A stretch of DNA of 64,000 nt from J095 sp964517605 (GTDB taxonomy: Bacteria > Chloroflexota > Anaerolineae > 4572-78 > J111), in assembly GCA_964517605.1 (NCBI GenBank), contig CAZFCE010000022.1, positions 1 to 64,000 of the forward strand, given 5' to 3'. Made by a program: the position numbers and the translations under genes. Positions 38,986-48,600 of this stretch are shown here, in pieces; the first letter of the stretch is position 1, and each line of letters opens with the position of its first letter. Under the pieces are notes generated by a model. The model was not told where the DNA came from. It did not search any database and saw nothing but the letters and a program-made list of their open reading frames with translations.

Positions 38986-41241
38986 CTAATCGTCTCGCAC
39001 ATCCTGCTCAAACTCGGCGTATTCATCTGCCGGATTGTCATCGTGCCACAGTACTTCGCGGGGTTTGGCTCCGTTAGCCGGGCCGATAACGCCTTCTTCT
39101 TCCAGTTGATCCATCAGCCGCGAGGCGCGGGGGTAGCCAATGCCCAGCCGTCGCTGGAGCAGGCTGGTTGAGGCGCGACCGCCTTCCAGCACCAGTTTTA
39201 CGGCTTCTTCCAGCATATCGTCTTTGTCGGCTTCGGCCATAATATTGGCCCAGGGCAGTTCGATGGCGGCTCCGCCGGGTGCGCCTTGCGTGGGCGTGCT
39301 GGTTTGGCTTTTCCAGAAGTTTACAATGTTGTTGATTTCCGCATCCGAGACAAAACAGCCTTGCAATCGGGCCAGTTTGGCCGAATCCGAGGCCATGTAA
39401 AGCATGTCGCCGCGCCCCAGCAACTTTTCCGCGCCGGGCGTATCCAGAATTACCCGCGAATCAACCTGGCTGGATACGGCAAAGGCAATCCGGGTGGGAA
39501 AGTTGGCTTTAATCAGGCCGGTCACCACATCCACCGAAGGGCGCTGGGTGGCAATTACCAAATGGATGCCGGTGGCGCGGGCCATTTGGGCAATGCGGGC
39601 AATGCTGCGCTCCACTTCGTCGGGGGCCATCATCATTAAATCGGCCAGTTCGTCAATCACCACCACCAAAAATGGTAGCCGCTCACTTTTGGCCGCCACC
39701 TTTTTGTTGTAAGTGCTGATGCTGCGCGCCCCAATCTGAGCAAACATTTTGTAGCGCCGTTCCATCTCGCGCGTTACCCAGGCCAGCGCGCCGGCTACCT
39801 GCTCAAAATCGGTCACTACCGGCGCAATTAAATGCGGAATGCCGTTAAAACTGGTCAATTCCACCATTTTGGGGTCAACCATTAAAAAGCGCAGTTGTTC
39901 CGGGGGATGGGTGATCAACAGGGTGCAGATAAGCGCGTTCACGCACACCGATTTGCCGGAACCGGTGGCCCCGGCAATGAGCAGGTGCGGCATTTCGGCC
40001 AGCGAGCCGGCCACGCCCACGCCGGCCACGTTTTTGCCCAGCGCCACCAGCAGCGGTTTGCGGTTTTTCTTAAAATTGTCATCTTCCATAATGGCGCGCA
40101 GGGGCACCATAGTTTTTTGGGCGTTGGGTACTTCAATCCCCACCAGCGGGCGGCCCGGCACCGGCGTTTCAATACGAATGGGCGCCGCCGAGAGCGCCAG
40201 CGCCAGATCGTTGGTGAGCGCGGCAATTTTGTTTACCCGGATGCGCTGTTGCACCAGCGTGCCATCGGGCAGTTTGCGCTCAACCGTGCCAAGTTTGAGG
40301 CCAAACTGGGTTACGGTGGGGCCGGTATTGATTTCGGTCACTTCGGCGGGAATGCCAAAGCCGTGCAGTGTTTCTTCGATGATTTGGGCCTGGTAGCGGG
40401 TGTTGGCTCCCCGCGTGGGGTCCTGGGTGGGCAGCGCCAGCAAATCGAGCGGCGGCAGTTGGCGGTTGGAGGCCGGCATTTCAACCAGCATCGCCTCGGC
40501 GGTAAGCGCCGGGGTCGGCAGGGTTTTGATTCTTGACTCCGGTTGGGCTTTGGCCGGCGACGAAGCCGGGGCAAGAGGCGGCGCGGGAACGGGCGGCGGC
40601 AATGGCAGCGGTTTGGGCTGCACCGAAGCTGCCGGCGCAGGCGGCGGGGGAGCCGCCGGTTTTTCCAGGCGGCGCTGCGCCCAATTGCTCAACAACTCGG
40701 CCCAGGCGGCGGCATCGGCGCTGGTAATGCGGCAGGTAATGGCCAGCGCCACCAATCCGGTTAAAATCAACAAAATGATGGCCGCCGTTTGGCCTACCAA
40801 ATCCACCAGAAAGTTGCTCACGCCCCAACCCACAAAGCCGCCGCCGCCGCCCTGCCGGGCCAGGCGCACGGCGTACTCGCCCGGTTCAACCGCCAGCAGG
40901 TGCGTTAGCGCCAGGGTAGCCACCAGCAGCAACTCAATGCCTACAATAACATCAAACGGAAAGGCGCGCTCTTCATCTTTAAACCGGCTGAGAATTAACA
41001 GCATGCCAAACCCGCCCAGCAGAATCACCGCCGGAGCCGCGCCCCAACCAAATAGCTGCGAAAAGATGCCGGCCCACCACCGGCTGAGCGCGCCTTCGGT
41101 GAGCGACAACAGGCTGAGCAAGGTGATGCTGGTAAACAACAGCAACCCGCCGCCGATGAGTTCGCGTTGGTAGGGGCGCAGCCGCCCCACCAGTTGGTCA
41201 ATGGCCGGGGCCGGTTGGATTTTGTTTTTTCTTGCCGCCAT
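38986..41241 (-). CDS. ftsK: DNA translocase FtsK/SpoIIIE
   Basis: The 751-residue protein pumps DNA during chromosome segregation. Four membrane helices lie at about 25-195, a Pro-Ala rich linker at 205-245 (PPPPAPAASVQPKPLPLP). The RecA-like motor has Walker A GATGSGKSVCVNALI near 425 and Walker B LPFLVVVIDELADLMM near 520. The RIAQMARATGIHLVIATQRP stretch is family-typical. The C-terminal gamma winged helix, which reads KOPS sequences, is recognised from LLQRRLGIGYPRASRLMDQL near 690-709. Length is near the short end of the family. The 220-bp gap to htrA holds candidate A/T-rich promoter sequence only. Confidence 0.95.
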   Translation of the reverse strand: MAARKNKIQPAPAIDQLVGRLRPYQRELIGGGLLLFTSITLLSLLSLTEGALSRWWAGIFSQLFGWGAAPAVILLGGFGMLLILSRFKDEERAFPFDVIVGIELLLVATLALTHLLAVEPGEYAVRLARQGGGGGFVGWGVSNFLVDLVGQTAAIILLILTGLVALAITCRITSADAAAWAELLSNWAQRRLEKPAAPPPPAPAASVQPKPLPLPPPVPAPPLAPASSPAKAQPESRIKTLPTPALTAEAMLVEMPASNRQLPPLDLLALPTQDPTRGANTRYQAQIIEETLHGFGIPAEVTEINTGPTVTQFGLKLGTVERKLPDGTLVQQRIRVNKIAALTNDLALALSAAPIRIETPVPGRPLVGIEVPNAQKTMVPLRAIMEDDNFKKNRKPLLVALGKNVAGVGVAGSLAEMPHLLIAGATGSGKSVCVNALICTLLITHPPEQLRFLMVDPKMVELTSFNGIPHLIAPVVTDFEQVAGALAWVTREMERRYKMFAQIGARSISTYNKKVAAKSERLPFLVVVIDELADLMMMAPDEVERSIARIAQMARATGIHLVIATQRPSVDVVTGLIKANFPTRIAFAVSSQVDSRVILDTPGAEKLLGRGDMLYMASDSAKLARLQGCFVSDAEINNIVNFWKSQTSTPTQGAPGGAAIELPWANIMAEADKDDMLEEAVKLVLEGGRASTSLLQRRLGIGYPRASRLMDQLEEEGVIGPANGAKPREVLWHDDNPADEYAEFEQDVRDD

Positions 41242-41463
41242 ACGGGGTTTAGCCCTTTACGGTATAATTTAAACTGAAACGTGACATAATGTTAATAATT
41301 GTAGTCTACAGATTTTTTAGCGCGCTGTCAAGCTATCCAAAATCCGGGGTTAAGTCAATCCTCTTATAAGGAAGAATCCCGGGTGGCGGCGCAACTTTAG
41401 TAAAAAACGGCAAACCTGTCTACAATAAGATTATGTACACTCACCTGACTATGGAGGTTCCCG

Positions 41464-42549
41464 ATGGCGCATCGTTCTAATTTTACAGTTTGGTTAACCC
41501 TGGCGTTGATTTTAGCCGGCGGCGTTTTGGCCGGTTCGGTGATTGGCGGGGCGGTGGGGTACGCGCTGGCCAGCCGGGGAACGTCCAATCCGGCGGCTGG
41601 TTACACGTTGGCCGCTGCCAGCGCCGGCCCCACCGAGGCCCAACCCTCGGTTACAATTGTGGCGGTTAACCGGGCGCTGCCGGCGGTAGTAACCATCATC
41701 ACTCAGGGCGGGCCGGCGGGAAGCAGCGGTGGCAGCGGTAGCGGGTTTATCATCAGCCCGGACGGTTACGTTGTGACCAACAACCACGTCATCGAAGAGG
41801 CGCAAAAAATTGAGGTGATATTTGCCAAAGGCGGCAATACCCCGGCTCAACTGGTGGGCGCGTCGCCGGAGTTTGACCTGGCCGTGTTAAAAATTGAGGG
41901 CACCATGCCCGCCACGCTGGATTGGGGCGATTCCAGCGCGTTGCCGCTGGGCGCGCCGGTAATTGCTATTGGCTCGGCGCTGGGCGAATACCGCAACACC
42001 GTTACCGGCGGCATGCTGAGCGGCTTCAACCGCCAGCTTGGCCCCATGGCCGGGCTGCTGCAAACCGATGCCGCCATTAACCAGGGCAACAGCGGCGGCC
42101 CGCTCATCAATTTAGAAGGTAAAGTCATCGGCGTAAACGCGATGGTGGTGCGGGGAGATTTTGCCGACGCCGAAGGGTTGGGTTTTGCCATTCCCAGTAA
42201 CACCGCTCGCTCGGTGGTGCGTAATCTCATTGAAACCGGCGATGCCCGCCTGCCGCTGTTGGGCATTCGCTTTCAGGCGCTCAACCCGCAGTTGGCCAAC
42301 AAAATGAATATTGCCGTTACCGAAGGCGCGGTCATCGAAGCCGTAATTGATGGCACGCCCGCCGCCCAGGCCGGTTTGCAGCCCAACGATATTGTCACGG
42401 CGCTGAATGACCGCCCCGTAGACGACCGCAACTCGCTGGTGAGTTTGCTGCTGGAGCACGTAGCCGGTGAAACCGTAACGTTAAAGGTGTTGCGCGGCAG
42501 CCAAACGCTTCAGGCCAAACTCACGTTAGGCGAGCGGTCATCCTCATAA
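41464..42549 (+). CDS. HtrA/DegP-type trypsin-like serine protease with PDZ domain
   Basis: The 361-residue protein has one N-terminal membrane helix (LTLALILAGGVLAGSVIGGA, about 10-30). A trypsin-like protease domain follows, with the catalytic triad in NNHVIEE (His near 107), FDLAVLKI (Asp near 138) and QGNSGGPLI (Ser near 211). A single PDZ domain (about 265-355) contains GTPAAQAGLQPNDIVTALN. Such proteases degrade misfolded proteins outside the membrane. GGAGG lies 6 bases before the ATG. It converges on rdgB across a bidirectional terminator. Confidence 0.95.
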   Translation: MAHRSNFTVWLTLALILAGGVLAGSVIGGAVGYALASRGTSNPAAGYTLAAASAGPTEAQPSVTIVAVNRALPAVVTIITQGGPAGSSGGSGSGFIISPDGYVVTNNHVIEEAQKIEVIFAKGGNTPAQLVGASPEFDLAVLKIEGTMPATLDWGDSSALPLGAPVIAIGSALGEYRNTVTGGMLSGFNRQLGPMAGLLQTDAAINQGNSGGPLINLEGKVIGVNAMVVRGDFADAEGLGFAIPSNTARSVVRNLIETGDARLPLLGIRFQALNPQLANKMNIAVTEGAVIEAVIDGTPAAQAGLQPNDIVTALNDRPVDDRNSLVSLLLEHVAGETVTLKVLRGSQTLQAKLTLGERSSS

Positions 42550-42578
42550 AAAAACGGGGCGACCAAACCGGTCGCCCC
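42550..42578. terminator. Terminator of rdgB (minus), possibly shared with htrA
   Basis: GGGGCGACC (42556-42564) and GGTCGCCCC (42570-42578) form a perfect 9-bp stem. On the minus strand it is followed by a long T run (the A run before 42555), and on the plus strand a weaker AGAGTTTT follows. Confidence 0.85.
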
Positions 42579-42584
42579 AGAGTT

Positions 42585-43187
42585 TTAAAGGCCAAACGCC
42601 GTTTTAATCAACGGTACGGCGGCCCGCCCGGCCCGGCCCCGGTGGCTGATGCTGTGTTTTTGTTCGGCTGAAACCTGCGCCAGGTTTTGGTTAAACTCCG
42701 GCACAAAAAAGATGGGATCGTACCCAAAGCCGTTTTCGCCTTTGGGTTCATAATTAATAAAGCCATCAACCGTGCCATGCACCGTGCCCACCAATCGCTC
42801 CGGTGTGGCGATGGCCACCACGCATCTAAACCGCGCTGTTCGCTGCGGCCACGGCACGTTGGCCAGCTTATCAAGCACAATCTGGCAGCGCCGGCGATGA
42901 TCATCTTTGGGCGTGTTCTGGTAACGGGCCGAGTAAATGCCCGGCTCGCCGCCCAGCGCGTCCACTTCAAGGCCGGAATCATCGGCCAGGGTGAGCAAGC
43001 CGCTGGCCTGGGCAAAGGCATGGGCCTTGATGATGGCGTTTTCCTCAAACGTTACGCCGGTTTCTTCCGGGTCTAAATTGAGGCCCTCGGCTTGCGGGCT
43101 GGTAAGCGTTACCGGCAAATTGGCCAGAATTTCGCCAAACTCGGCCAGTTTATTGGGATTATTGGTGGCAATCAGCAACTTAAACAT
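42585..43187 (-). CDS. rdgB: XTP/dITP diphosphatase (RdgB/HAM1)
   Basis: The enzyme removes non-canonical purine nucleotides such as dITP and XTP. The 200-residue protein starts with the signature ATNNPNKLAEFGEIL and carries LTLADDSGLEVDALGGEPGI (near 68-87) and the C-terminal SHRGRAGRA. Length is standard. It follows the DUF4352 gene after 5 bases on the same strand and is closed by the terminator at 42550-42578. Confidence 0.94.
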   Translation of the reverse strand: MFKLLIATNNPNKLAEFGEILANLPVTLTSPQAEGLNLDPEETGVTFEENAIIKAHAFAQASGLLTLADDSGLEVDALGGEPGIYSARYQNTPKDDHRRRCQIVLDKLANVPWPQRTARFRCVVAIATPERLVGTVHGTVDGFINYEPKGENGFGYDPIFFVPEFNQNLAQVSAEQKHSISHRGRAGRAAVPLIKTAFGL

Positions 43188-43192
43188 AATGG

Positions 43193-43876
43193 TTACTGTA
43201 AATAAATATACCGGGGTTTGCCCTCTTTGCCCGGTTCCATCAGCAGCCGGAGGTCGGCTTCGTTGGCCACGGTTTCAAATACCAGCCGGCCTTCCAGCCC
43301 TTCATTGGCCGGCAGCGAGCCATGCCCCAGCGCCCCGGCAATGGCGTCTACCGCAGGTTGGTACGCCGCCTGAGATGCATTGAGGAGTTTAAAGTTGCGC
43401 TCGTCGTAGGTAACATCTTTGGTTCCCGCGTTGAGCAGCTCAACTGTCACAATAATCACTTCGCGGCCCTGCACCGGCGGAATCTTTTCAACCGAGGCGT
43501 TGCGGTTAACATCCTTGATGGTGAGCTTCAACCCGTCGTCATTCACCACCGATTCGGTGGCAAAGGCCGGGTCTTCAAACGTAAGGCCAATGTCGCTGCC
43601 CGGAATGGGGGTGCCGCCGGTTAGCCCCAAACTGGAATCGGCAATCCACAACGCGGCTACCAGCAACGCGCAAAAACTTATGCACACAAAAACCAAACAG
43701 CCCCCGGCAAAAAATGTAACCAGCGGATTAGTGAATGGGCTACTTGAGGAGCCGTTGGATTCCTCGTACTCGTAATCGCCGTTATCGTAATATTCGCTTT
43801 CGGGATTGCGCGCCGGCGGCGGTGGAGGAGGTGGCGGCGGGTACATTGGCCCCTGCGGTGGATAATATTGACTCAT
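43193..43876 (-). CDS. DUF4352-type membrane-anchored protein
   Basis: The 227-residue protein has a cytoplasmic Pro-Tyr rich tail (a run of nine prolines near 15). One membrane helix (FFAGGCLVFVCISFCALLVA, near 55-75) precedes an extracytoplasmic immunoglobulin-like domain (about 100-227) with VIIVTVELLNAGTKDVTYDE, typical of DUF4352 lipoproteins and antigens. ATG at 43876 has GGGAG 6 bases upstream and starts MSQYYPP. Function is unknown. It leads a two-gene operon with rdgB under a clear promoter. Confidence 0.8.
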   Translation of the reverse strand: MSQYYPPQGPMYPPPPPPPPPARNPESEYYDNGDYEYEESNGSSSSPFTNPLVTFFAGGCLVFVCISFCALLVAALWIADSSLGLTGGTPIPGSDIGLTFEDPAFATESVVNDDGLKLTIKDVNRNASVEKIPPVQGREVIIVTVELLNAGTKDVTYDERNFKLLNASQAAYQPAVDAIAGALGHGSLPANEGLEGRLVFETVANEADLRLLMEPGKEGKPRYIYLQ

Positions 43877-43915
43877 TTTGACTCCCTGAATAAAGTATGA
43901 TGTTACAGAGCGGCC

Positions 43916-43945
43916 ATTATAACACAACTCCGGGCGCATCCCCAA
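43916..43945 (-). promoter_or_regulatory. Promoter of the DUF4352-rdgB operon
   Basis: Minus-strand TTGGGG (43945-43940), 18-bp spacer, TATAAT (43921-43916) with an extended TGT before it. Leader length about 40 nt. Confidence 0.7.
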
Positions 43946-43993
43946 GAATCACCCCCTCGGCTTGGCCATTGTTGGAATAGTCCTCTTGGCCCA

Positions 43994-44021
43994 TTGACGA
44001 TTGTTGTACCTTTATTAAATT
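43994..44021 (+). promoter_or_regulatory. Promoter of the alpha/beta hydrolase gene, leaderless spacing
   Basis: TTGACG (43994-43999), 16-bp spacer, TAAATT (44016-44021). The start codon at 44030 is only 8 bases downstream and no Shine-Dalgarno sequence exists. Confidence 0.6.
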
Positions 44022-44029
44022 ATTAATCT

Positions 44030-45106
44030 ATGTTAAGAACACAAAAACAAGCCAATGTTAAAACCGCTATCCATTACACCTACGAAAACGTAGCCACCGA
44101 ACGTTTTAGCCTGTCGGGGGTGGCCAAAAACCACGGGCTGGCCGGCTCGCTCACGCTGTCGGAATTTCAACAGAAAACGGGCCTGGCCGATCTTTACTGG
44201 CACGCCATGTACTTTAGACGGCCCGGTTTAGAGCAGGATTTAGCCAGGTATTTAACCGAAGTTGACGGTTACGTGTTTTTTATGCACGGCTGGACCGGCA
44301 GTCACCGCACCTGGGAAAATCTCCCGGTTCGGCTTACCGGCAAACACAAAAATATTGTGGCCTTTAACCTCGATGTTAACGGGTTTGGGCAATCGCCGTT
44401 TCTCCGGGAAACCCCGCTGGCCGAACATTGCACGCCGTCGGCGCTAATGAAGGCGGTGGAGTGGTGGCTGGAGGCAATTGGCCTGTGGCCGCCGCCGGCC
44501 AACCGGCAGCACAAACCCTTTTACCTGTTTGTGGGCCACTCGATGAGCGGCGCGGCGCTGTTTTTTAAAGACTCCACCGATTGGGACAACCTGGCTTACG
44601 GTTTTTACGCGCTGGCCCCGGCCCTGCTTTACAACGATGCCCAACGCCAGGCTTTTTTCAAAACCGTGGGCGTAAGTATTGGCCTGCCATCGTTTAATAC
44701 AGTCAAGGATGCGCTCGCGCCCCGCGTGATTGATTTGCTGGGGCCGGGGGCCAGCCCGCAGGTTAAAAGCGAACACCTGCGCATTTACAACCAAACCACG
44801 TTTGGCACGCTGGCGCAAACTCTGTACGTTTTGGGGGCAACCACCACCATTCCGCAGCGTACCGATTGGCCTCGTTTCAGGGTGGCGTTGGGCCACAAAG
44901 ACCTGATTGTGGGCTTTGACAGCATGCTGGAATTGCTGCGATCATTTGGCGTCACCCCGGCGCAAATCCGGCTGATGCGGGGCGACCACTACTTCTTTTC
45001 CTATGGCGAAGGCTCGCCGCCCAGCCACAAAGACAACGAAAGAGTCGTGTTTAAAGACCTGCTGGATTTTTGCCACCAACTCACTCAGGAGGCCCAATCC
45101 GCCTGA
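44030..45106 (+). CDS. Alpha/beta hydrolase-fold protein
   Basis: The 358-residue soluble protein has an alpha/beta hydrolase core from about 80. The oxyanion motif is FFMHGWTGSHRTW (near 83-95), the nucleophile elbow is FVGHSMSGAAL (Ser near 171) and the catalytic histidine is likely in RGDHYFFS (near 325). The first 75 residues are an extension without clear match. No signal peptide is seen, so it acts in the cytoplasm; the substrate is unknown. The promoter suggests a leaderless transcript. The infA promoter begins 4 bases after its stop. Confidence 0.82.
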   Translation: MLRTQKQANVKTAIHYTYENVATERFSLSGVAKNHGLAGSLTLSEFQQKTGLADLYWHAMYFRRPGLEQDLARYLTEVDGYVFFMHGWTGSHRTWENLPVRLTGKHKNIVAFNLDVNGFGQSPFLRETPLAEHCTPSALMKAVEWWLEAIGLWPPPANRQHKPFYLFVGHSMSGAALFFKDSTDWDNLAYGFYALAPALLYNDAQRQAFFKTVGVSIGLPSFNTVKDALAPRVIDLLGPGASPQVKSEHLRIYNQTTFGTLAQTLYVLGATTTIPQRTDWPRFRVALGHKDLIVGFDSMLELLRSFGVTPAQIRLMRGDHYFFSYGEGSPPSHKDNERVVFKDLLDFCHQLTQEAQSA

Positions 45107-45109
45107 AAA

Positions 45110-45138
45110 TTGACAAGCTTTTGGCTGTCTGCTAAAAT
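45110..45138 (+). promoter_or_regulatory. Strong promoter of infA
   Basis: TTGACA (45110-45115), 17-bp spacer, TAAAAT (45133-45138). It gives a leader of about 100 nt, which contains a terminator-like hairpin. Confidence 0.8.
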
Positions 45139-45183
45139 ACGTTCGGTTCAATGGCGAACCATATCACCCAGAAAAAAATTTCC

Positions 45184-45217
45184 CCGAGGCATGGCTACGC
45201 CTCGGTTATTTATTTTT
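45184..45217 (+). terminator. Leader hairpin with T tract upstream of infA
   Basis: CCGAGGC (45184-45190) and GCCTCGG (45199-45205) form a 7-bp stem with an 8-nt loop, followed by TTATTTATTTTTA. The start codon is 27 bases further on. It could attenuate infA expression. Confidence 0.55.
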
Positions 45218-45243
45218 AGTTGAGCTATTCAAAAGGAGCAGGA

Positions 45244-45471
45244 ATGACAGAAGTCACCGAAGAAAAACTGGTGCTTGATGGCAAAATTGTCGAAGCGCTG
45301 CCCAACACCAGTTTTAAAGTTGAATTAGAAAACGGGCACGAGGTTTTGGCTTATCTTTCGGGTAAAATGCGCAAATTCTACATTCGCGTGTTGCTGGGCG
45401 ATAAAGTTCGGGTTGAACTTTCTCCGTATGATCTCGACCGGGGCCGGATTATTTACCGGTACAAGAAATAG
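45244..45471 (+). CDS. infA: Translation initiation factor IF-1
   Basis: IF-1 binds the 30S A site during initiation. The 75-residue protein is a single S1/OB domain with family stretches DGKIVEALPNTSFKVELENG, GKMRKFYIRVLLGDKVRVEL and SPYDLDRGRIIYRYK. ATG at 45244 was chosen since AAGGAGCAGG lies directly before it; the upstream in-frame codon at 45220 is a weak start. The gene stands alone with its own promoter and terminator, whereas in many bacteria it lies in the ribosomal protein cluster. Confidence 0.96.
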   Translation: MTEVTEEKLVLDGKIVEALPNTSFKVELENGHEVLAYLSGKMRKFYIRVLLGDKVRVELSPYDLDRGRIIYRYKK

Positions 45472-45516
45472 CCTGATCGCATTATTTTTACTTGCAATAG
45501 TTGCGTTAATTTTTTG

Positions 45517-45545
45517 AGCACAGTGGAGGGGCTGTGCTTTTTTTA
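45517..45545 (+). terminator. Intrinsic terminator of infA
   Basis: AGCACAG (45517-45523) and CTGTGCT (45532-45538) form the stem, followed by eight T. Confidence 0.88.
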
Positions 45546-45600
45546 TTGTTAGCACCTCTTTGGCTATAATTCCCCTCACTAAAAAACGCCGATTGCAACT

Positions 45601-48600
45601 ATGACCGATCAGAATAACTCTGACAACGAATTTACGCGCCCGGCCCGGCGCGTTTCTCCATCTGAAAGCGACAAAACCCAGCCGTTTCGCCCCACCGGCG
45701 ACCCGGAAAATACATTTTCGTCGCCCCAACCGCCACCATCTCCGCCTCGCCGCCCGGTTGCTCCGCCAACCCGCGCGGAGCAGGTTACGCCGCGCCCAAA
45801 CTACCCGCCTCCAGCGCGTCCCACCATTGCCCAAACCCAACGAGCCGTACCCCCCCCGCCCCAATCTCCTGTCAATTGGGGGCGCTGGCTGTTCCGAGGT
45901 TTGGGGGCGTTGGGCGTGTTGCTGTTTTTACTGGGCGGGCTGGCGTTTGCCGGCGGCGTGCTGGGCTATTTTTGGATTGCCTCACGGTTGCCTTCGGCGG
46001 ATGAACTGCGCTCGCGCTCGTTTCAGTTTGCTACCACCCAAATTTTAGACCGCGACGGCAACCTGCTATGGGAAATTATTGACCCCACCGGCGGGCGGCG
46101 CACCACCGTTACTCTCAGCCAGATTTCGCCGGACTTGCTCCACGCCACCATTGCCACCGAAGACCGCTTTTTTTACACCAACGTCGGCGTAGACCCCATT
46201 GCCATTGCCCGCGCCCTGTACTACAACATGAGCGAAGGCGAAATTGTCTCCGGGGCCAGCACCATCACCCAGCAATTGGCCCGCAACGTGTTGTTAAGCC
46301 AGAATGAACGCGCCGAACAAACCATGTCGCGCAAGCTAAAAGAGGCCGTGCTGGCCGTAGAAATCAGCCGCCGCTACACCAAAGACCAAATCCTGGAAAT
46401 TTACCTTAACCAGATTTATTACGGCAACCTGGCTTACGGCATCGAAGCCGCTTCGCAAACCTATTTTGGCAAACCGGCCAAAGATTTAACCCTGCCCGAA
46501 GCCGCGCTGCTGGCCGGTCTGCCGCAAAGCCCGGCCACGCACGACCCCTACGTCAACCCCGACGACGCCAAACGGCGACAGGAAGATGTGCTGCGGCTAA
46601 TGGTTGAGGCCGGTTACATTACTTCGGCGCAGGCCCAGGCCGCCAACGCCACCGATTTGCAACTGCGCCAGTTGGGCGCGGCCTTTGCCGCCCCGCATTT
46701 TGTAACCTACGTGCGGCAACAACTGGAACAGATTGTGCCGCCGGAATACATTTATCAGGCCGGGCTGCGGGTGCAAACTACGCTTAACCCGCGCCTGCAA
46801 GCCATTGCCGAGGAAGAAGTGGCCAAACAAGTTACCGCGCTGGCCAACCGCAACGTTACCAACGGGGCGCTGGTGGCGCTGAACACCGGCAACGGCCAGA
46901 TTTTGGCCATGGTCGGCAGCAAGGATTTTAAGGACGAGGCCATTGATGGCCAGGTGAATATGGCCACCAGCCCGCGCCAGCCCGGCTCGACCATGAAGCC
47001 GCTCACCTACCTGACCGCCTTTGAAAAACTGGGCTACACGCCTGGCACCCTGTTGATGGACGTGCCGGTGCAATACCCCGACGGCGCGGGTAGCCTGTAC
47101 ATCCCCACCAATTACGATAACAAATTCCACGGCCCGGTTTCGCTGCGGACGGCGCTGGCCAACAGCTACAACATTCCGCCGGTAAAAACGCTGCAAGCCG
47201 TTGGCCTTGACGCCCTCAAAGAGATGGCCGCCCGGCTGGGTATTACCACCCTCACCCGCCCCGATTACGGCCTGTCGCTCACCCTGGGCAGCGGCGAAGT
47301 GCCGCTGGTTGAAATGACCGGCGCGTTTCAGGCCATTGCCAACAACGGCACGCTGGTGGCGCCCACCGCCATCCTCAACATTACCGATAGTTATGGCCGC
47401 ACCATTGAGCCGTTCCAGGCGCAACCGCGCCAGGCGCTCAACCCGGCGCACGCCTATCTCATCACCAACATTCTGGCCGATAACCAGGCCCGCACCCCGG
47501 CTTTTGGCGCCAACAGCGTTTTAAAGCTGTCACGCCCGGCAGCGGCCAAAACCGGCACCACCAATGATTACCGCGATAACTGGGCCATTGGCTACACCCC
47601 GGATATTGTTACCGGCGTGTGGGTGGGCAACACCGACCGCAGCCCGATGGTTAACGTGAGCGGCCTGGCCGGCGCGGCACCCATTTGGCACAATTTTATG
47701 GAGCGCGCCCTCGAAGGGCAACCGGCGCAGGATTTTACCCGCCCGGACACCATTGTTGAAATGGAAGTGTGCGCCGATTCCGGCACGCTGCCCAGCGAAG
47801 CCTGCCCGGCCCGCCGCAAAGAAATATTTTTCCGCGACCAGCCGCCGCTTGGCCCTGAACACGACATCCACCAATTAATTGAAATTGATTTGAACAGCGG
47901 CCTGCGCGCCAACGAATTTTGCCGGGGCAATGTTGAAAAACGGTACTACCAGGTTTACCCGCCCGATGGCCAGCAGTGGGCGATGGAGCACGGCATTGCC
48001 CAGCCGCCCGATACCTATTGTCCCTCCACCAATATTGTGGCTAAAATTACCAATCCGGCGGATGGCAGCACCGTGCGCGGCGTAACCCAGCTAGAAGGCT
48101 CGGCTACGGCGGCCAACTTTGCCCGCTACCAGGTTGAGCTGGGCGTGGGCACCGGCCCGCAGGCTTTTACGGTGATTGCCGGGCCGGTTAGCCAAATCAT
48201 TGAGCAGGGCGTGCTGGGCACGTTTGATACCACCCAACTGGCCAACGGCCCGTACACCATCCGGCTGGTGGTGTTTGACCAAAGCGGCGGCTCCACCGAA
48301 GGCCGGACGCGAATATTGGTGGATAACCCGGCCACGGCTGTGCCCACGTCCACCCCAACCGATAAACCCGCCACAGCCCAACCCACCAGTACCCCGGAGC
48401 CGCCTACCTCCACGCCGCCACCCACCGACGCGCCGACCAGCACGCCAACCATCACTCCGCCCGCTGAAACGCCCACCAGCACGCCGACTGTTGCCCCACC
48501 CACCGAAGTGCCCACCGATACCCCCACTGTCGCTTCGCCCACCGAAGCGCCCACCCAAACGCCATCCACAACAGAGCCGCCCGGCCAACCCGGCCAGCCG

